Source: Staphylococcus saccharolyticus (GTDB lineage Bacteria > Bacillota > Bacilli > Staphylococcales > Staphylococcaceae). Taken from it: DNA of 64,000 nucleotides. A model generated the notes under the pieces. The model was not told the DNA's origin, made no database searches, and saw only the letters and a list, made by a program, of their open reading frames with translations. The translations under genes were made by a program, and so were the position numbers. The first letter of the stretch is position 1; every line of letters starts with the position of its first letter. Below, piece by piece: positions 1 to 10,465 of this stretch. The stretch spans positions 1,302,001 through 1,366,000 of the forward strand of contig NZ_UHDZ01000001.1 in the NCBI RefSeq assembly GCF_900458815.1, given 5' to 3'.

Positions 1-2
1 GA

Positions 3-1034
3 GGTAGACGAATGCAAATTGAAAAAGATGCTATCGAAATTGTTTCTGGTGTTAGAAACGGTTTTACTTTAGGAAGCCCAATTACAATGATTATCACAAA
101 TGACGATTTTACACACTGGAAAAATATTATGGGCGTCGAACCCATTAGTAATGAAGAAAGAGATAATATGAAACGCACTATAACTAAACCTAGACCCGGA
201 CATGCTGATCTTGTAGGTGGAATGAAATATAATCATCGCGATTTAAGAAATGTACTTGAACGATCTTCTGCACGAGAAACTGCTGCACGTGTAGCCGTCG
301 GAGCAGTATCAAAGATTTTATTAGAACAACTCAATATTCATATGTATAGTCGTGTTGTAGAAATTAGTAGCGTTAAAGATAAAGATTTTTATGAAGTGGA
401 GATCTTTAAGGAAAATACTGATAAAAATGACGTCCGGGTGATTAATGATGACATCGCACAACAAATGAGAGATAAAATAGATGAAGCTAAAAAAGAAGGT
501 GACTCAATTGGTGGTGTAGTCCAAGTATTAGCGGAAAACATGCCTATAGGTGTGGGTAGTTATGTACATTATGATCGCAAATTAGACGGTCGCATTGCTC
601 AAGGTGTAGTAAGTATCAATGCTTTTAAAGGAGTAAGCTTTGGAGAAGGATTTAAAGCTACAGAAAAACCAGGTAGTGAAATACAAGATGAAATTCAATA
701 TGACCGTGAAAAAGGATATCATCGTAGCACAAATCACCTTGGTGGTTTTGAAGGCGGTATGAGTAATGGTATGCCAATCATAGTGAATGGTGTTATGAAA
801 CCTATTCCTACACTGTATAAACCTTTAAATTCTGTTGATATTAATACGAAAGAAGATTTTAAAGCAACCATTGAACGCTCTGATAGCTGTGCGGTCCCTG
901 CAGCAAGCATCGTTTGTGAACATGTAGTAGCTTTTGAACTAGCAAAAGCATTACTTGAAGAATTCCAATCTAACCATATCGATCAATTAAAAGAACAAAT
1001 AAAAGAACGTCGTCAACTTAACATTGAATTTTAA
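3..1034 (+). CDS. aroC: Chorismate synthase, 5' end cut by window edge
   Basis: Last step of the shikimate pathway: 5-enolpyruvylshikimate-3-phosphate to chorismate, FMN-dependent, cytosolic. The frame is open to the left edge, and codons for G-R-R precede the first Met. In staphylococcal AroC this Met lies in the internal stretch [11 protein letters not shown], so it is not the start and roughly 45 N-terminal residues lie outside the window. Family signatures seen are the GHADL region, [21 protein letters not shown] helix, and the C-terminal SDSCAVPA segment. It ends LNIEF as in homologues. aroB follows after 27 bases, so this is one operon. The visible part is intact. Confidence 0.97.
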   Translation, partial: GRRMQIEKDAIEIVSGVRNGFTLGSPITMIITNDDFTHWKNIMGVEPISNEERDNMKRTITKPRPGHADLVGGMKYNHRDLRNVLERSSARETAARVAVGAVSKILLEQLNIHMYSRVVEISSVKDKDFYEVEIFKENTDKNDVRVINDDIAQQMRDKIDEAKKEGDSIGGVVQVLAENMPIGVGSYVHYDRKLDGRIAQGVVSINAFKGVSFGEGFKATEKPGSEIQDEIQYDREKGYHRSTNHLGGFEGGMSNGMPIIVNGVMKPIPTLYKPLNSVDINTKEDFKATIERSDSCAVPAASIVCEHVVAFELAKALLEEFQSNHIDQLKEQIKERRQLNIEF

Positions 1035-1061
1035 AAACACCAGTATTTTAGAGGTGAAAAA

Positions 1062-2129
1062 ATGAAACTTAAAACAACTTATGCAACTGATAATTATCCT
1101 ATTATAGTAGAACGCCATGCTATAACTCATTTAGAAACATACGTAAAGGATTTTGATAAAACGTTTTTTATTATTGATACCCACGTATATGAGAAATTCA
1201 CTCAAAAGATAGATTTACTCTCACTCCAGCTTAACGCACAATCCATAATTATACCTTTCGGAGAAAATACAAAAACATTTAAACAATATCAGCAAACTAT
1301 CGAAGAATTGTTAAGTTACCAAATTACCAGAAATACTTGCATAGTAGCTATAGGTGGCGGTGCGACAGGTGATTTTGCTGGTTTCATTGCTACTACTTTA
1401 TTAAGAGGTGTTGGATTTATTCAAGTACCTACTACCATATTAGCTCATGATTCAAGTGTAGGTGGTAAAGTAGGCATTAACTCCGAGCATGGCAAAAACT
1501 TGATTGGTGCCTTTTATCGACCTAAAGCTGTTATTTATGATTTAGATTTTTTGGTAACGTTGCCATATAACGAAATTTTAAGTGGTTATGCAGAAGTCTA
1601 TAAGCATGCATTATTGAATGGAAAAGAAGCTACAGCACGAATTGAGAATAACTTTACTAATCAATCTGATTTAGAATCACTTAAAAACTTAGATTATTAC
1701 TTATTTGAAGGTATTAAAACAAAATTAAATATTGTAGTTGAAGATGAGAAAGAAAAAGGGACAAGAAAGTTTCTTAATTTAGGTCATACATTTGGACACG
1801 CTATAGAATATCAACATAAGATTCCACATGGTCATGCTGTAATGATTGGAATTTTATATCAGTTTATAGTTGCAAACAATATGTTTAATTGTAACTATGA
1901 TATTCAACACTTTATCGATTATATGAGTCATTTAAATTATCCTTTAAATACCATTACTAAACTTAATTTTGAAGATATCTATCAATATATGCTCTTAGAT
2001 AAAAAGAACAATAAGGAAGGTATACAAATGGTATTGTTAGAAAAATTAGGCTCCCCATTAGTTAAACACGTTGATAAAGAAACACATATTGAAGCGTTCA
2101 ATATATTACAAGCATTTTTTAAGAAGTAG
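1062..2129 (+). CDS. aroB: 3-dehydroquinate synthase
   Basis: Second shikimate step: converts DAHP to 3-dehydroquinate, using NAD+ and a divalent metal. The 355-residue product has the family's usual length. Seen: the NAD-binding GGGATGD motif near residue 100, the [11 protein letters not shown] segment near 130, the E-K-G region, and the metal-binding GHTFGHAIE and HGHAV histidines near 245-265. The start ATG has an AGAGGTG Shine-Dalgarno 6 bases upstream. Located between aroC and aroA in an aroCBA operon. No disruptions seen. Confidence 0.97.
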   Translation: MKLKTTYATDNYPIIVERHAITHLETYVKDFDKTFFIIDTHVYEKFTQKIDLLSLQLNAQSIIIPFGENTKTFKQYQQTIEELLSYQITRNTCIVAIGGGATGDFAGFIATTLLRGVGFIQVPTTILAHDSSVGGKVGINSEHGKNLIGAFYRPKAVIYDLDFLVTLPYNEILSGYAEVYKHALLNGKEATARIENNFTNQSDLESLKNLDYYLFEGIKTKLNIVVEDEKEKGTRKFLNLGHTFGHAIEYQHKIPHGHAVMIGILYQFIVANNMFNCNYDIQHFIDYMSHLNYPLNTITKLNFEDIYQYMLLDKKNNKEGIQMVLLEKLGSPLVKHVDKETHIEAFNILQAFFKK

Positions 2130-2138
2130 GTGAAGAAC

Positions 2139-3440
2139 ATGTCAATAAATGAAATTATTGATATTCACGGTCCTCTAAGAGGCGAGATTGAAGTTCCAGG
2201 CGACAAATCAATGACACATCGCGCAATAATGTTAGCTTCTTTAGCAGCTGGTAAATCAACAATCTTTAAACCTTTATTAGGTGAAGATTGCCATAGAACC
2301 ATAGAAATATTTAAATTGCTAGGCGTTGAGATTACTGTAGATGATGACAACATCATTATTAATTCTCCAGGGTACAAAAGTTTTAAAACACCACATCAAG
2401 TGCTCTACACAGGTAATTCTGGTACGACTACGCGTTTACTTGCTGGTCTTCTAAGTGGCTTAGGTATTGAAAGTGTATTATCAGGTGATATTTCGATTGG
2501 CAAACGTCCAATGAATCGAGTTTTAAAACCATTATTAAAAATGAATGCCAAAATCTCAGGTATCGACAATAATTTTACTCCGCTGATTATTAAACCATCA
2601 ACTATTAAAGGTATCGATTATCACATGGAGGTAGCAAGTGCGCAAGTAAAAAGCGCGATTTTATTTGCAAGTATTTTTTCAGATGAAGCAACAACTGTAA
2701 CCGAAAGTGATGTGAGTAGAAATCACACAGAAACAATGTTTGAACATTTTAATATTCCGATAAAAGTTAATGGTAAAACAATACAAACTTCTCCTCATGC
2801 CATAGAGCACATAGAAACCAGAGATTTCCATGTTCCAGGAGATATATCTTCAGCAGCGTTTTTCATAGTAGCAGCATTAATCACTCCCGGTAGTGATATT
2901 ACAATTCATAATGTTGGCATTAACCCTACGCGTTCAGGTATCATAGACATCGTTGAGCAAATGGGAGGAAATATTGAATTAAATCATGTTACTACAGGAG
3001 CAGAGCCTACAGCATCTATACACGTACAATATACGCCTAATTTAAAATCAATCATGATTGAAGGGGATTTAGTCCCTAGAGCGATTGATGAATTACCAGT
3101 GGTTGCTTTACTATGTACACAAGCTTCAAGCACTTGTATTATAAGAGATGCAGAAGAATTAAAAGTTAAAGAAACGAATCGCATAGATACAACAGCAGAT
3201 ATGTTGAGTATGTTAGGTTTTGATTTACAACCTACACATGATGGACTTATTATTCGTCCATCTGAATTTAAAGCAAGTGCCATTGTTGATAGTCAAACTG
3301 ATCATCGTATAGGTATGATGCTCGCTGTTGCATCACTTTTAAGCTCTAAACCTTTGACAATTGAGCAATTTGATGCGGTAAATGTTTCCTTCCCAGTTTT
3401 TTTACCAAAATTAAAGCTTTTAGAAAATGAGGGAAAATAA
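2139..3440 (+). CDS. aroA: 3-phosphoshikimate 1-carboxyvinyltransferase (EPSP synthase)
   Basis: Transfers enolpyruvyl from PEP to shikimate-3-phosphate. A GTG at 2130 directly abuts the aroB stop, but the TAGGTGA ribosome site sits just before ATG 2139, so I start there (433 residues, beginning [12 protein letters not shown]). Seen: the substrate-binding [10 protein letters not shown] motif near residue 20, the GNSGTTTR loop near 90, the GKRPM motif near 120 and the RAIDELP and KVKETNRI motifs in the C-terminal half. Third gene of aroCBA. This is the class of EPSP synthase found in Gram-positives. Intact. Confidence 0.97.
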   Translation: MSINEIIDIHGPLRGEIEVPGDKSMTHRAIMLASLAAGKSTIFKPLLGEDCHRTIEIFKLLGVEITVDDDNIIINSPGYKSFKTPHQVLYTGNSGTTTRLLAGLLSGLGIESVLSGDISIGKRPMNRVLKPLLKMNAKISGIDNNFTPLIIKPSTIKGIDYHMEVASAQVKSAILFASIFSDEATTVTESDVSRNHTETMFEHFNIPIKVNGKTIQTSPHAIEHIETRDFHVPGDISSAAFFIVAALITPGSDITIHNVGINPTRSGIIDIVEQMGGNIELNHVTTGAEPTASIHVQYTPNLKSIMIEGDLVPRAIDELPVVALLCTQASSTCIIRDAEELKVKETNRIDTTADMLSMLGFDLQPTHDGLIIRPSEFKASAIVDSQTDHRIGMMLAVASLLSSKPLTIEQFDAVNVSFPVFLPKLKLLENEGK

Positions 3441-3443
3441 ACA

Positions 3444-4688
3444 ATGGAAGATATCTACAAACTTATAGATGATATCAATCTACAAAAATTAGATCATTTA
3501 GACTCTCGTGTCAATGAAGCACTTAGTTCAAATAATGATGATGCATTATTTATTCTAGGTGAAACATTGTACAACTTTGGTCTTACACCTCAAGGGTTAG
3601 AAATATTTAGAACGTTATATCATAAATATCCTGATGAGAGTGAACTATTAATCTACTTTATCGAAGGATTAATGACGGAGAATCAAACGAATGAAGCTCT
3701 TGAATATTTATCGCAAGTAAAACCTTCTGCAGAAAAATTGATGTTAGAAGCTGATTTATATCAACAAATCAATATGTTAGAAGTTGCAATTGATAAACTG
3801 CAAGAAGCTTTAGAACTTGAACCCAGTGATCCTATTATTCATTTTGCATTAGCTGAGTTATTATATTTTGATGGAGAATACTTACGAGCAACATCAGAGT
3901 ATGAAACTGTTTTAGAGACAGGTGAATACCAAGTTAACGGTATCAATTTATTTTCTAGAATGGCTGATTGTAGTTTACAAAGTGGTAACTATACAGATGC
4001 AATTCGATTATTCGATGAAATTAGTGAAGATGAAATGAACTCTGGGGATTATTTTAAAAAATCCATTGCATATGAAAAAAATGACTTAACTCAGGAAGCC
4101 ATTAAAATCATGCAATCATTACTTTCTAAAGATCCCGATTTTATACAAGGATACTTCTATTTACAATCCCTATATGAAAATGAGAAAAATTACCCAGATG
4201 CAATCGAAACAGGTAAAGAGGGTTTACGATTAAGCCAATTCTACAAGGAATTAATGGTTTCAACAGGTAGTTTAGAACTTGAACATGGCGACGCAAATAA
4301 GGGTGCTGAATTATTAAAACAAGCATTAGAAGTAGACAACGCTTATCATGAACCTTTATTAATTTTAAGTGACTTATATCGTAAAGAAGAAGATTATGAG
4401 GCAATTATTCAGTTATTAACCTTTGTTGATGAGGAAGATCTTGATCCTGTCTTTATGTGGTATTTAGCGTATGCTTATGCACATGAAGAACGAGATAAAG
4501 AGGCACAACATTTCTTTAAGCTTGCGTATTCTACATTGCATACTCATGAGGAATTCTTAAGTGATTATTACCTCTATCTCGTTGAAATAGGGCGTAATGA
4601 TCAAGCAAAAGCCATTTTAAATCAATTATTAGACATTGATCCTAGCAATGAAACATGGCATGAAGAAGTAATACGAATGCAATTTTAA
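3444..4688 (+). CDS. Tetratricopeptide-repeat protein (YpiA family)
   Basis: Soluble 414-residue protein made almost wholly of TPR helical pairs. Repeats of the A-x-x-x-L / AI-L-A-L pattern with acidic spacers run from about residue 60 to the C terminus, for example LEVAIDKLQEALELEPSDP. No catalytic motif, signal peptide or membrane segment. It starts 3 bases after aroA and is followed closely by a UPF0302 gene, the conserved Bacillus/Staphylococcus order (ypiA-ypiB). Probably a protein-interaction scaffold; the partner is unknown. Confidence 0.85.
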   Translation: MEDIYKLIDDINLQKLDHLDSRVNEALSSNNDDALFILGETLYNFGLTPQGLEIFRTLYHKYPDESELLIYFIEGLMTENQTNEALEYLSQVKPSAEKLMLEADLYQQINMLEVAIDKLQEALELEPSDPIIHFALAELLYFDGEYLRATSEYETVLETGEYQVNGINLFSRMADCSLQSGNYTDAIRLFDEISEDEMNSGDYFKKSIAYEKNDLTQEAIKIMQSLLSKDPDFIQGYFYLQSLYENEKNYPDAIETGKEGLRLSQFYKELMVSTGSLELEHGDANKGAELLKQALEVDNAYHEPLLILSDLYRKEEDYEAIIQLLTFVDEEDLDPVFMWYLAYAYAHEERDKEAQHFFKLAYSTLHTHEEFLSDYYLYLVEIGRNDQAKAILNQLLDIDPSNETWHEEVIRMQF

Positions 4689-4703
4689 GTGGGTGGAATA
4701 AAA

Positions 4704-5270
4704 ATGAATGAATCACTCATCCGTATGAAACAAAGTTTTCTTGAATATATATTGTTTCACTATCGTTTTAAATCAAGAATAACCGTATGGGTATTGAACT
4801 ATTTGAAAGCGAATAAAGAAAAGCTCAATCTCGTTCATTTTGTTAACGACAAAATTTCAAATCATCATACTTTAGAGATTGCAGAAATGAACGCAAACGC
4901 TTCTGCAATCCAGCTAACTAAAGCAAATCAGACATACATTAATACAAATGAAATCTTCAATTATATTGCTAAGCATACAAGACGTATAGATATTCAAATT
5001 CACTTTGCAAAAGATCGTCAAAGTGAACCACGTCTTGATGATTTAATATTGTCTCAACTCATACACTCACCGAGCTACACTTCTTATATCCAAGATTTAT
5101 ATGTAATTTCTATGAATAAAAAAAAGCAAACCTCTATGATTGAAAACATACAGGATAACATAGACTTAAGTTTACAAATGAATGAACCTGATCAATTTTA
5201 CCAACTTACACAAATATTAAATATATTAAAATTGAGAGATATTCATTCATCTTATGAGGAAGAAAGATGA
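4704..5270 (+). CDS. UPF0302 family protein (YpiB-like)
   Basis: Conserved cytosolic protein of unknown biochemical function, 188 residues from ATG 4704. An earlier in-frame GTG at 4689 coincides with the end of the upstream gene, while the GGGTGG ribosome site at 4692-4696 fits ATG 4704. The N-terminal half (YILFHYRFKSR, VWVLNY) and the IFNYIAKHTRR-type segment near residue 85 match the UPF0302 family. Its last codons overlap the start of the DUF1405 gene by 4 bases (ATGA). Confidence 0.85.
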   Translation: MNESLIRMKQSFLEYILFHYRFKSRITVWVLNYLKANKEKLNLVHFVNDKISNHHTLEIAEMNANASAIQLTKANQTYINTNEIFNYIAKHTRRIDIQIHFAKDRQSEPRLDDLILSQLIHSPSYTSYIQDLYVISMNKKKQTSMIENIQDNIDLSLQMNEPDQFYQLTQILNILKLRDIHSSYEEER

Positions 5271-5861
5271 ATAGTTCAAAGCGGCTTTGGGAATTAATGC
5301 TTTATCAAAGATGGACACTTATGATACTGCTAATTTGCAATATACTAGGCACCATGTATGGATATGTTTGGTAGAGCAATTAAATGTTACTCCAATTTAC
5401 TTTGTACCATTTGTTCCCGATAGGCCTACCTACTGCATCTTTATTTTTATGCATATCAATCATACTCATGATTTTTAATAAACATTTAGCCGTTATAGAT
5501 ACTTTAGCTTTTGTTTCTTTACTTAAATATGGAATTTGAGCTATCATAATGAATATTTTTATGTTTCTTGAACAAGGTGACATAACACTTAACGGTATGA
5601 TGTTGACAATTTTACATGGTATTATGACATTAGAAGCACTATATTTCTACCCTCGTTTTAAAATCACGATTTTAGCTGGATGGGGTTCTTTCATATATGA
5701 TGATTGATGTCATAAATTATTGTTTGAATCAGTTTCCATACTATGATTTTATAGCTACACATACGATTCAAATTGGAATATTATCAGTCATTTTAAGTCT
5801 CATTTCATTATACCTATATTTTGGTTTGAAACAATTTTTCAAAGTTAAAACATTTGATTAA
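5267..5861 (+). pseudogene. DUF1405 membrane protein (YpjA-like), broken
   Basis: Starts ATG 5267 (ATGA overlap with the UPF0302 stop) and reads MNSSKRLWELMLYQRW, then a hydrophobic segment to GYVW, where it meets TAG at about 5372. Homology resumes in another frame (EQLNVTPIYFVPFVPD), shifts again (PTASLFLCISIILMIF), is stopped by TGA after LLKYGI where the family has Trp, and after a further shift near 5700 continues to a normal end (FGLKQFFKVKTFD). That makes at least three frame changes and one nonsense codon. The family is a polytopic membrane protein of unknown function. The gene cannot yield a full product. Confidence 0.85.
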
Positions 5862-5905
5862 AGATAAATTTGACAGTAAAATAACAATAAAGGAGAGTGA
5901 GTTTA

Positions 5906-6601
5906 TTGTCTTTAATATCTATGATTATTTATTTCGTAATATTAATGGTCATTCCAATGTGGGCTCAACATAAAGTTAAATCTAATTATGAAAAATATGC
6001 TCAAGTGAGATCCACAAGTGGTAAAACAGGACGTGAGGTTGCCGAAGAAATTTTACATGCGAACGGTATTTATGATGTCGACGTCGTTAAAGGCGACGGT
6101 TTCTTAACGGACCACTATGACCCTAATAAAAAAGTTGTTTGTTTATCTCCTGCAAACTACGATAGACCTTCAGTTGCTGGTACAACGATTGCTGCGCATG
6201 AAGTTGGACATGCAATTCAACATCAGCAAGGTTATGCACCATTAAGATTTAGAACAGCTTTAGTACCCCTAGCCAACATCGGTAGTTCTTTAAGCTACAT
6301 TGTTATTATGATTGGTATCATCTTAACAGCCGTCGGTAGTGTTTTCGGTTCTACTGTTCTTTGGGTAGGTGCTGGTTTAATGTCACTTGCAGTATTATTC
6401 TCAATTGTGACATTACCTGTTGAGTTTAACGCTAGTTCGAGAGCAATGAAGCAAATCACTGCATTAAATATCGTAAATGAGAAAGAATACAAACATGCTA
6501 AGAAAGTATTGTCTGCAGCTGCAATGACATACGTCGCATCAACTGCTGTAGCATTAGCTGAACTTACACGTATTATTTTAATTGCAAGATCAAGCGATTA
6601 A
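5906..6601 (+). CDS. Membrane-bound neutral zinc metallopeptidase (YugP family)
   Basis: Predicted zinc protease of the YugP/DUF zinc-metallopeptidase family. Seen: an N-terminal membrane segment (IIYFVILMVIPMW), the zinc-binding HEVGH motif in AAHEVGHAIQHQ near residue 95, two further hydrophobic spans at about 130-175, and one at the C terminus. The TTG at 5906 is preferred because AAGGAG at 5890-5895 lies 10 bases before it. A GTG at 5897 is in frame but too close to that site. A strong terminator follows at 6639. Confidence 0.8.
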   Translation: MSLISMIIYFVILMVIPMWAQHKVKSNYEKYAQVRSTSGKTGREVAEEILHANGIYDVDVVKGDGFLTDHYDPNKKVVCLSPANYDRPSVAGTTIAAHEVGHAIQHQQGYAPLRFRTALVPLANIGSSLSYIVIMIGIILTAVGSVFGSTVLWVGAGLMSLAVLFSIVTLPVEFNASSRAMKQITALNIVNEKEYKHAKKVLSAAAMTYVASTAVALAELTRIILIARSSD

Positions 6602-6638
6602 TACAAGTTGACATAACAAACTAAATTTTGACACTATT

Positions 6639-6681
6639 ACCTGGTAAGTTTACATGAAAATGTAAAGCTTGCCAGGTTTTT
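6639..6681 (+). terminator. Rho-independent terminator
   Basis: A long hairpin pairs ACCTGGTAAG plus TTTACAT with ATGTAAA plus GCTTGCCAGGT around a GAAA loop, followed by a T run. It ends the transcript that begins upstream of the metallopeptidase. Confidence 0.85.
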
Positions 6682-6808
6682 ACATTTTTAAAACTTGAAG
6701 AATTTAACTTTCAATAATTTAAAATTAATGGCCAATAGCACTTGAAATGCATGAGTTATTAATTTGTAATATACTATATTAGAAAAGCGAAAAAGGAGTT
6801 ACTCTAAT

Positions 6809-7126
6809 ATGAAATCTATGGCGCAAATGCAACAAGAAGTTGATGACTATATTGGTCAGTTTAAAGCAGGTTATTTTTCACCACTAGCTAATCTCGCAAG
6901 AATGACAGAAGAAGTAGGAGAGTTAGCACGAGAAATTAATCACTATTATGGAGAGAAGAAAAAGAAAGATACAGAAGCTGATAATACTATTAAAGCTGAA
7001 TTAGGAGATAATTTATTCGTTTTATTATGTATTGCAAATTCTTTAGATATAGATATGACAGAAAGTTTCAATGAAACGATGGAGAAATTTAACACTCGTG
7101 ATAAAAATCGTTTCGAGAAAAAATAA
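6809..7126 (+). CDS. MazG-like nucleotide pyrophosphohydrolase
   Basis: 105-residue all-helical MazG/YpjD-type protein predicted to hydrolyse nucleoside triphosphates or other nucleotides to the monophosphate and pyrophosphate. The metal-binding EEVGELAREI motif (ExxE) lies near residue 35, and a second acidic cluster, ELGDNLFVLLC (ExxD), near 70. ATG 6809 has AAAGGAG 12 bases upstream. It precedes bshA by 22 bases and is probably co-transcribed with bshA-cca-birA, the usual ypjD-bshA-cca order in Firmicutes. Substrate not determinable from sequence. Confidence 0.88.
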   Translation: MKSMAQMQQEVDDYIGQFKAGYFSPLANLARMTEEVGELAREINHYYGEKKKKDTEADNTIKAELGDNLFVLLCIANSLDIDMTESFNETMEKFNTRDKNRFEKK

Positions 7127-7148
7127 TTATTAGAAAGGATGGGCACAG

Positions 7149-8291
7149 ATGAAAATTGGTATTACTTGTTACCCGTCCATGGGTGGCTCTGGGATTATTG
7201 CAACAAAGCTTGGCATTAAAATGGCTGAACGCGGACATGAAGTACATTTTATTACCTCAAATATTCCTTTCAGAATTCGCAACCCATTACCAAACATTAC
7301 TTTCCACCAAGTTGAAGTCAATCAATATGCCGTATTCCAGTATCCACCTTATGATATTACTTTAAGCACTAAAATATCAGATGTCATTCAAGAATATGAC
7401 TTAGATATATTACATATGCATTACGCTGTACCTCATGCAGTTTGTGGAATATTAGCTAAACAAATGTCAGGAAGAGACGTTAAAATCATGACAACACTGC
7501 ATGGAACTGATATCACTGTACTTGGCTATGATCATTTACTTCAAAATGCCATTAAGTTTGGAATTGAAAAAAGCGATATTGTTACAAGCGTCAGTCATTC
7601 TCTTGCACAACAAACTTACGAAATTATCGATACACAAAAAGAAATTATACCTATTTATAATTTTGTTCGTGAAAATGAATTTCCGACACGATATAACGAA
7701 GAATTAAAAGCTTGCTATGGCATAGAACCAGAAGAGAAAGTGCTGATTCATGTCTCTAATTTTAGAAAAGTTAAACGTATAGACACAGTGATTGAAACAT
7801 TTGCTCTTGTACGAGAAAAGATACCTAGTAAGCTTATACTTTTAGGTGACGGTCCGGAATTATTCGATATGCGACATAAAGCACGTGACTTAGGTGTAGA
7901 AGAACAGGTCCTTTTCCTAGGTAAACAAAATGATGTAAGTGCATTTTATCAATTATCAGACCTCGTACTTCTTTTAAGTGAAAAAGAAAGTTTCGGATTA
8001 ACTTTGTTAGAAGCCATGAAAACAGGAATTATTCCGATTGGTACAAATGCTGGAGGTATCAAAGAAGTCATTAAACATGATGAAACAGGATTTATTGTAG
8101 AAATTGGGGATAGTGAGCAAGCAGCACATTACGCCGTTCAATTGTTAAAAGATCAAAGATTATATCATCGTATGCAATCACGTATGCTAGAGGATATAAA
8201 AGAACGGTTTGGTTCTGATTTAATTACTGATCAATATGAATTTTATTATAAAAAGATGTTAGAACAAGGTGAAAATCATCATGAGTTATAA
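7149..8291 (+). CDS. bshA: N-acetyl-alpha-D-glucosaminyl L-malate synthase (bacillithiol step 1)
   Basis: GT4-family glycosyltransferase joining GlcNAc from UDP-GlcNAc to L-malate, the first step of bacillithiol synthesis. The 380-residue length is typical. Seen: the N-terminal [15 protein letters not shown] loop, HGTDITVLG near residue 118, the phosphate-binding VSNFRKVKR near 200, and the [11 protein letters not shown] donor-binding motif (E-x7-E) near 285. The start ATG has AAGGATG upstream. Overlaps cca by 11 bases. Intact, in contrast to the broken bacilliredoxin at 36.1 kb. Confidence 0.95.
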   Translation: MKIGITCYPSMGGSGIIATKLGIKMAERGHEVHFITSNIPFRIRNPLPNITFHQVEVNQYAVFQYPPYDITLSTKISDVIQEYDLDILHMHYAVPHAVCGILAKQMSGRDVKIMTTLHGTDITVLGYDHLLQNAIKFGIEKSDIVTSVSHSLAQQTYEIIDTQKEIIPIYNFVRENEFPTRYNEELKACYGIEPEEKVLIHVSNFRKVKRIDTVIETFALVREKIPSKLILLGDGPELFDMRHKARDLGVEEQVLFLGKQNDVSAFYQLSDLVLLLSEKESFGLTLLEAMKTGIIPIGTNAGGIKEVIKHDETGFIVEIGDSEQAAHYAVQLLKDQRLYHRMQSRMLEDIKERFGSDLITDQYEFYYKKMLEQGENHHEL

Positions 8292-9483
8292 CTTATTTGA
8301 ACGCGCAAAACCTATCTTAAATGAAATTCAACAATATGGGTTCGAAGCTTACTTTGTAGGTGGATCTGTAAGAGACTATCTGATGAATAGGGCAATTCAC
8401 GATATTGATATTACCACAAGTGCAACTCCTGATGAGATAGAATCTATATTTGATAAAACGATTCCGGTAGGCAAACAACACGGTACCATTAATGTGGTGT
8501 TTAACCATGAAAACTATGAAATTACAACGTTTAGAGCAGAAGATGATTATATCGACCATCGCAGACCTAGCGAAGTTTATTTTGTGCGAGATTTATATCA
8601 AGATATTCAACGTAGAGACTTTACCATAAACGCCATTGCAATGGATATTAATTATAAAACCTACGATTATTTTGATGGAGAAAAAGACATTAGAAATAAG
8701 TGCATTCGAACCGTCGGAAATGCACAAGCAAGATTTGAAGAGGATGCACTCCGAATCATAAGAGGCCTTCGTTTTCAATCTCAGCTCGATTTTCAAATTC
8801 ATAATGAAACATTTAAAGCGATGAAATCACAAATTTCAGATATACAATATTTATCGATTGAACGAATTGTAGTAGAACTAAAAAAACTAATGTTCGGCTG
8901 TAACGTAGCTGAAAGCTTTAATAATATGAAAGAATTAGGAGCGTTTCACTTTATACCATTCTTTAGTGCTTTTGAAATGAGTCAAATTCAAATCATTGAA
9001 CCTATCGATTTTGAATTATGGATTGCAATATTACTTGTTCAACAACGCATAGATAGTTCATTGAACTCCTTAAAAATAAGTAATCAAGAAAAGTCGATGA
9101 TACAGACTTATATGAAACTCATCGAATTATTACCAAGAATTCATTCAAAATCAACGTTAATAACACTCGTATACGACTTTAATATCATGGATATTGAAAA
9201 AGTCCTTGCAACAAGTAAGACGTTAGAGTTAAATGGTATAGAAATCGCTCATCCACTTATCATAAACGAACACAGTATTAAAGAAGTAGCCAAGCACTTA
9301 CCTATACAACAAAGAAAGGAATTGGCGGTAAATGGGGGAGACATTTTAAAACATATGAACACTCAATCAGGACCTTGGTTAAAAGATGTGTTAAGACAAA
9401 TCGAAATCGCTATCATAACTAAAAAAATCAAAAATACACAAGATGAAATCTTAAAGTGGGTGGACGCAAATGTCAAAATATAG
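8281..9483 (+). CDS. cca: CCA tRNA nucleotidyltransferase
   Basis: Adds or repairs the 3'-terminal CCA of tRNAs using CTP and ATP. Class II enzyme of 400 residues from ATG 8281, with AAGGTG at 8266-8271 as the ribosome site; a GTG at 8269 is in frame but lies within that site. Seen: nucleotidyltransferase GGSVRD near residue 25, metal-binding DIDITT near 42, the RRDFTINA motif near 110, and the ERI/ARF helix region. It is overlapped at both ends by bshA and birA, suggesting translational coupling. Confidence 0.94.
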   Translation: MSYNLFERAKPILNEIQQYGFEAYFVGGSVRDYLMNRAIHDIDITTSATPDEIESIFDKTIPVGKQHGTINVVFNHENYEITTFRAEDDYIDHRRPSEVYFVRDLYQDIQRRDFTINAIAMDINYKTYDYFDGEKDIRNKCIRTVGNAQARFEEDALRIIRGLRFQSQLDFQIHNETFKAMKSQISDIQYLSIERIVVELKKLMFGCNVAESFNNMKELGAFHFIPFFSAFEMSQIQIIEPIDFELWIAILLVQQRIDSSLNSLKISNQEKSMIQTYMKLIELLPRIHSKSTLITLVYDFNIMDIEKVLATSKTLELNGIEIAHPLIINEHSIKEVAKHLPIQQRKELAVNGGDILKHMNTQSGPWLKDVLRQIEIAIITKKIKNTQDEILKWVDANVKI

Positions 9484-10441
9484 CCAAGATGTCGTTAGAA
9501 TGCTATATGAAAATCAACCAAATTATATTTCAGGACAATATATTGCTGATCAATTAAATATTTCGAGAGCTGGAGTCAAAAAAGTCATCGATCAATTAAA
9601 GCATGATGGGTGCGATATCAAGTCTATGAATCACAAAGGACATCAACTTAACTCATTACCTGATCAATGGTACAGCGGTATCGTACAACCTATCATTAAT
9701 CAACTAGAGTTATTCGATCAACTCGAAGTCTATAGAACTGTAGATTCAACTCAATTAAAAGCTAAAAAAGCACTAGTAGATAATAAAGATTCATTTTTAA
9801 TTTTAAGTGATGAACAAACTGAAGGAAGAGGAAGATTTAATCGTTATTGGAGTTCTTCTAAAGGAAAGGGATTATGGATGTCACTTGTATTAAGACCTAA
9901 TGTTCCATTCTCACTTATTCCTAAATTCAACTTATTTATTGCTCTAGGAATTAGAGACGCAATTCAACATTTTTCTAAAGATAGAGTTTCAATTAAATGG
10001 CCTAATGATATATATATTGGACATAAGAAAATTTGTGGTTTTCTGACTGAAATGGTCGCTAATTATGATGCTATAGAAGCTATCATTTGTGGTATAGGCA
10101 TAAACATGAATCATACTGAAAGTGATTTTAGTGATGAAATTAGACATAGAGCTACGAGTGTAAGACTTTATGCAGACAGTAAGATGAATAGATATGACTT
10201 TTTAAAAGTATTATTGAGTGAAATTCATAAACGCTATAAACAATTTTTAAATAAGCCTTTTGAGACGATTCGAGAAGAATATATTGAAGCCACAAATATG
10301 TGGCACCGACAGTTAGTATTTACAGAAAATGACCATCAATTTATTGGGGAAGCAGTAGACATCGATCAAGATGGTTTCTTACTTGTTAAAGATGATAAAG
10401 GTAACTTACATCAATTAATGAGTGCAGATATTGACTTATAA
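9470..10441 (+). CDS. birA: Biotin--protein ligase / biotin operon repressor
   Basis: Bifunctional 323-residue BirA. Residues about 1-65 form a winged helix ([21 protein letters not shown]). The central catalytic domain carries the biotinyl-AMP loop [11 protein letters not shown] near 125, KWPNDIYI near 180, and the GIGINMN motif near 220. A small SH3-like C-terminal domain follows. It attaches biotin to carboxylases and, as in this family, represses biotin genes when loaded with biotinyl-AMP. Start ATG overlaps the end of cca by 14 bases. Confidence 0.94.
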   Translation: MSKYSQDVVRMLYENQPNYISGQYIADQLNISRAGVKKVIDQLKHDGCDIKSMNHKGHQLNSLPDQWYSGIVQPIINQLELFDQLEVYRTVDSTQLKAKKALVDNKDSFLILSDEQTEGRGRFNRYWSSSKGKGLWMSLVLRPNVPFSLIPKFNLFIALGIRDAIQHFSKDRVSIKWPNDIYIGHKKICGFLTEMVANYDAIEAIICGIGINMNHTESDFSDEIRHRATSVRLYADSKMNRYDFLKVLLSEIHKRYKQFLNKPFETIREEYIEATNMWHRQLVFTENDHQFIGEAVDIDQDGFLLVKDDKGNLHQLMSADIDL

Positions 10442-10465
10442 ACATAAAGATAAGGAGAGGGCACT

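Noticed and set aside
7501..7707. Plus-strand ORF in another frame of bshA
   Set aside because: Overlaps an intact, well-recognised gene and has no ribosome site.
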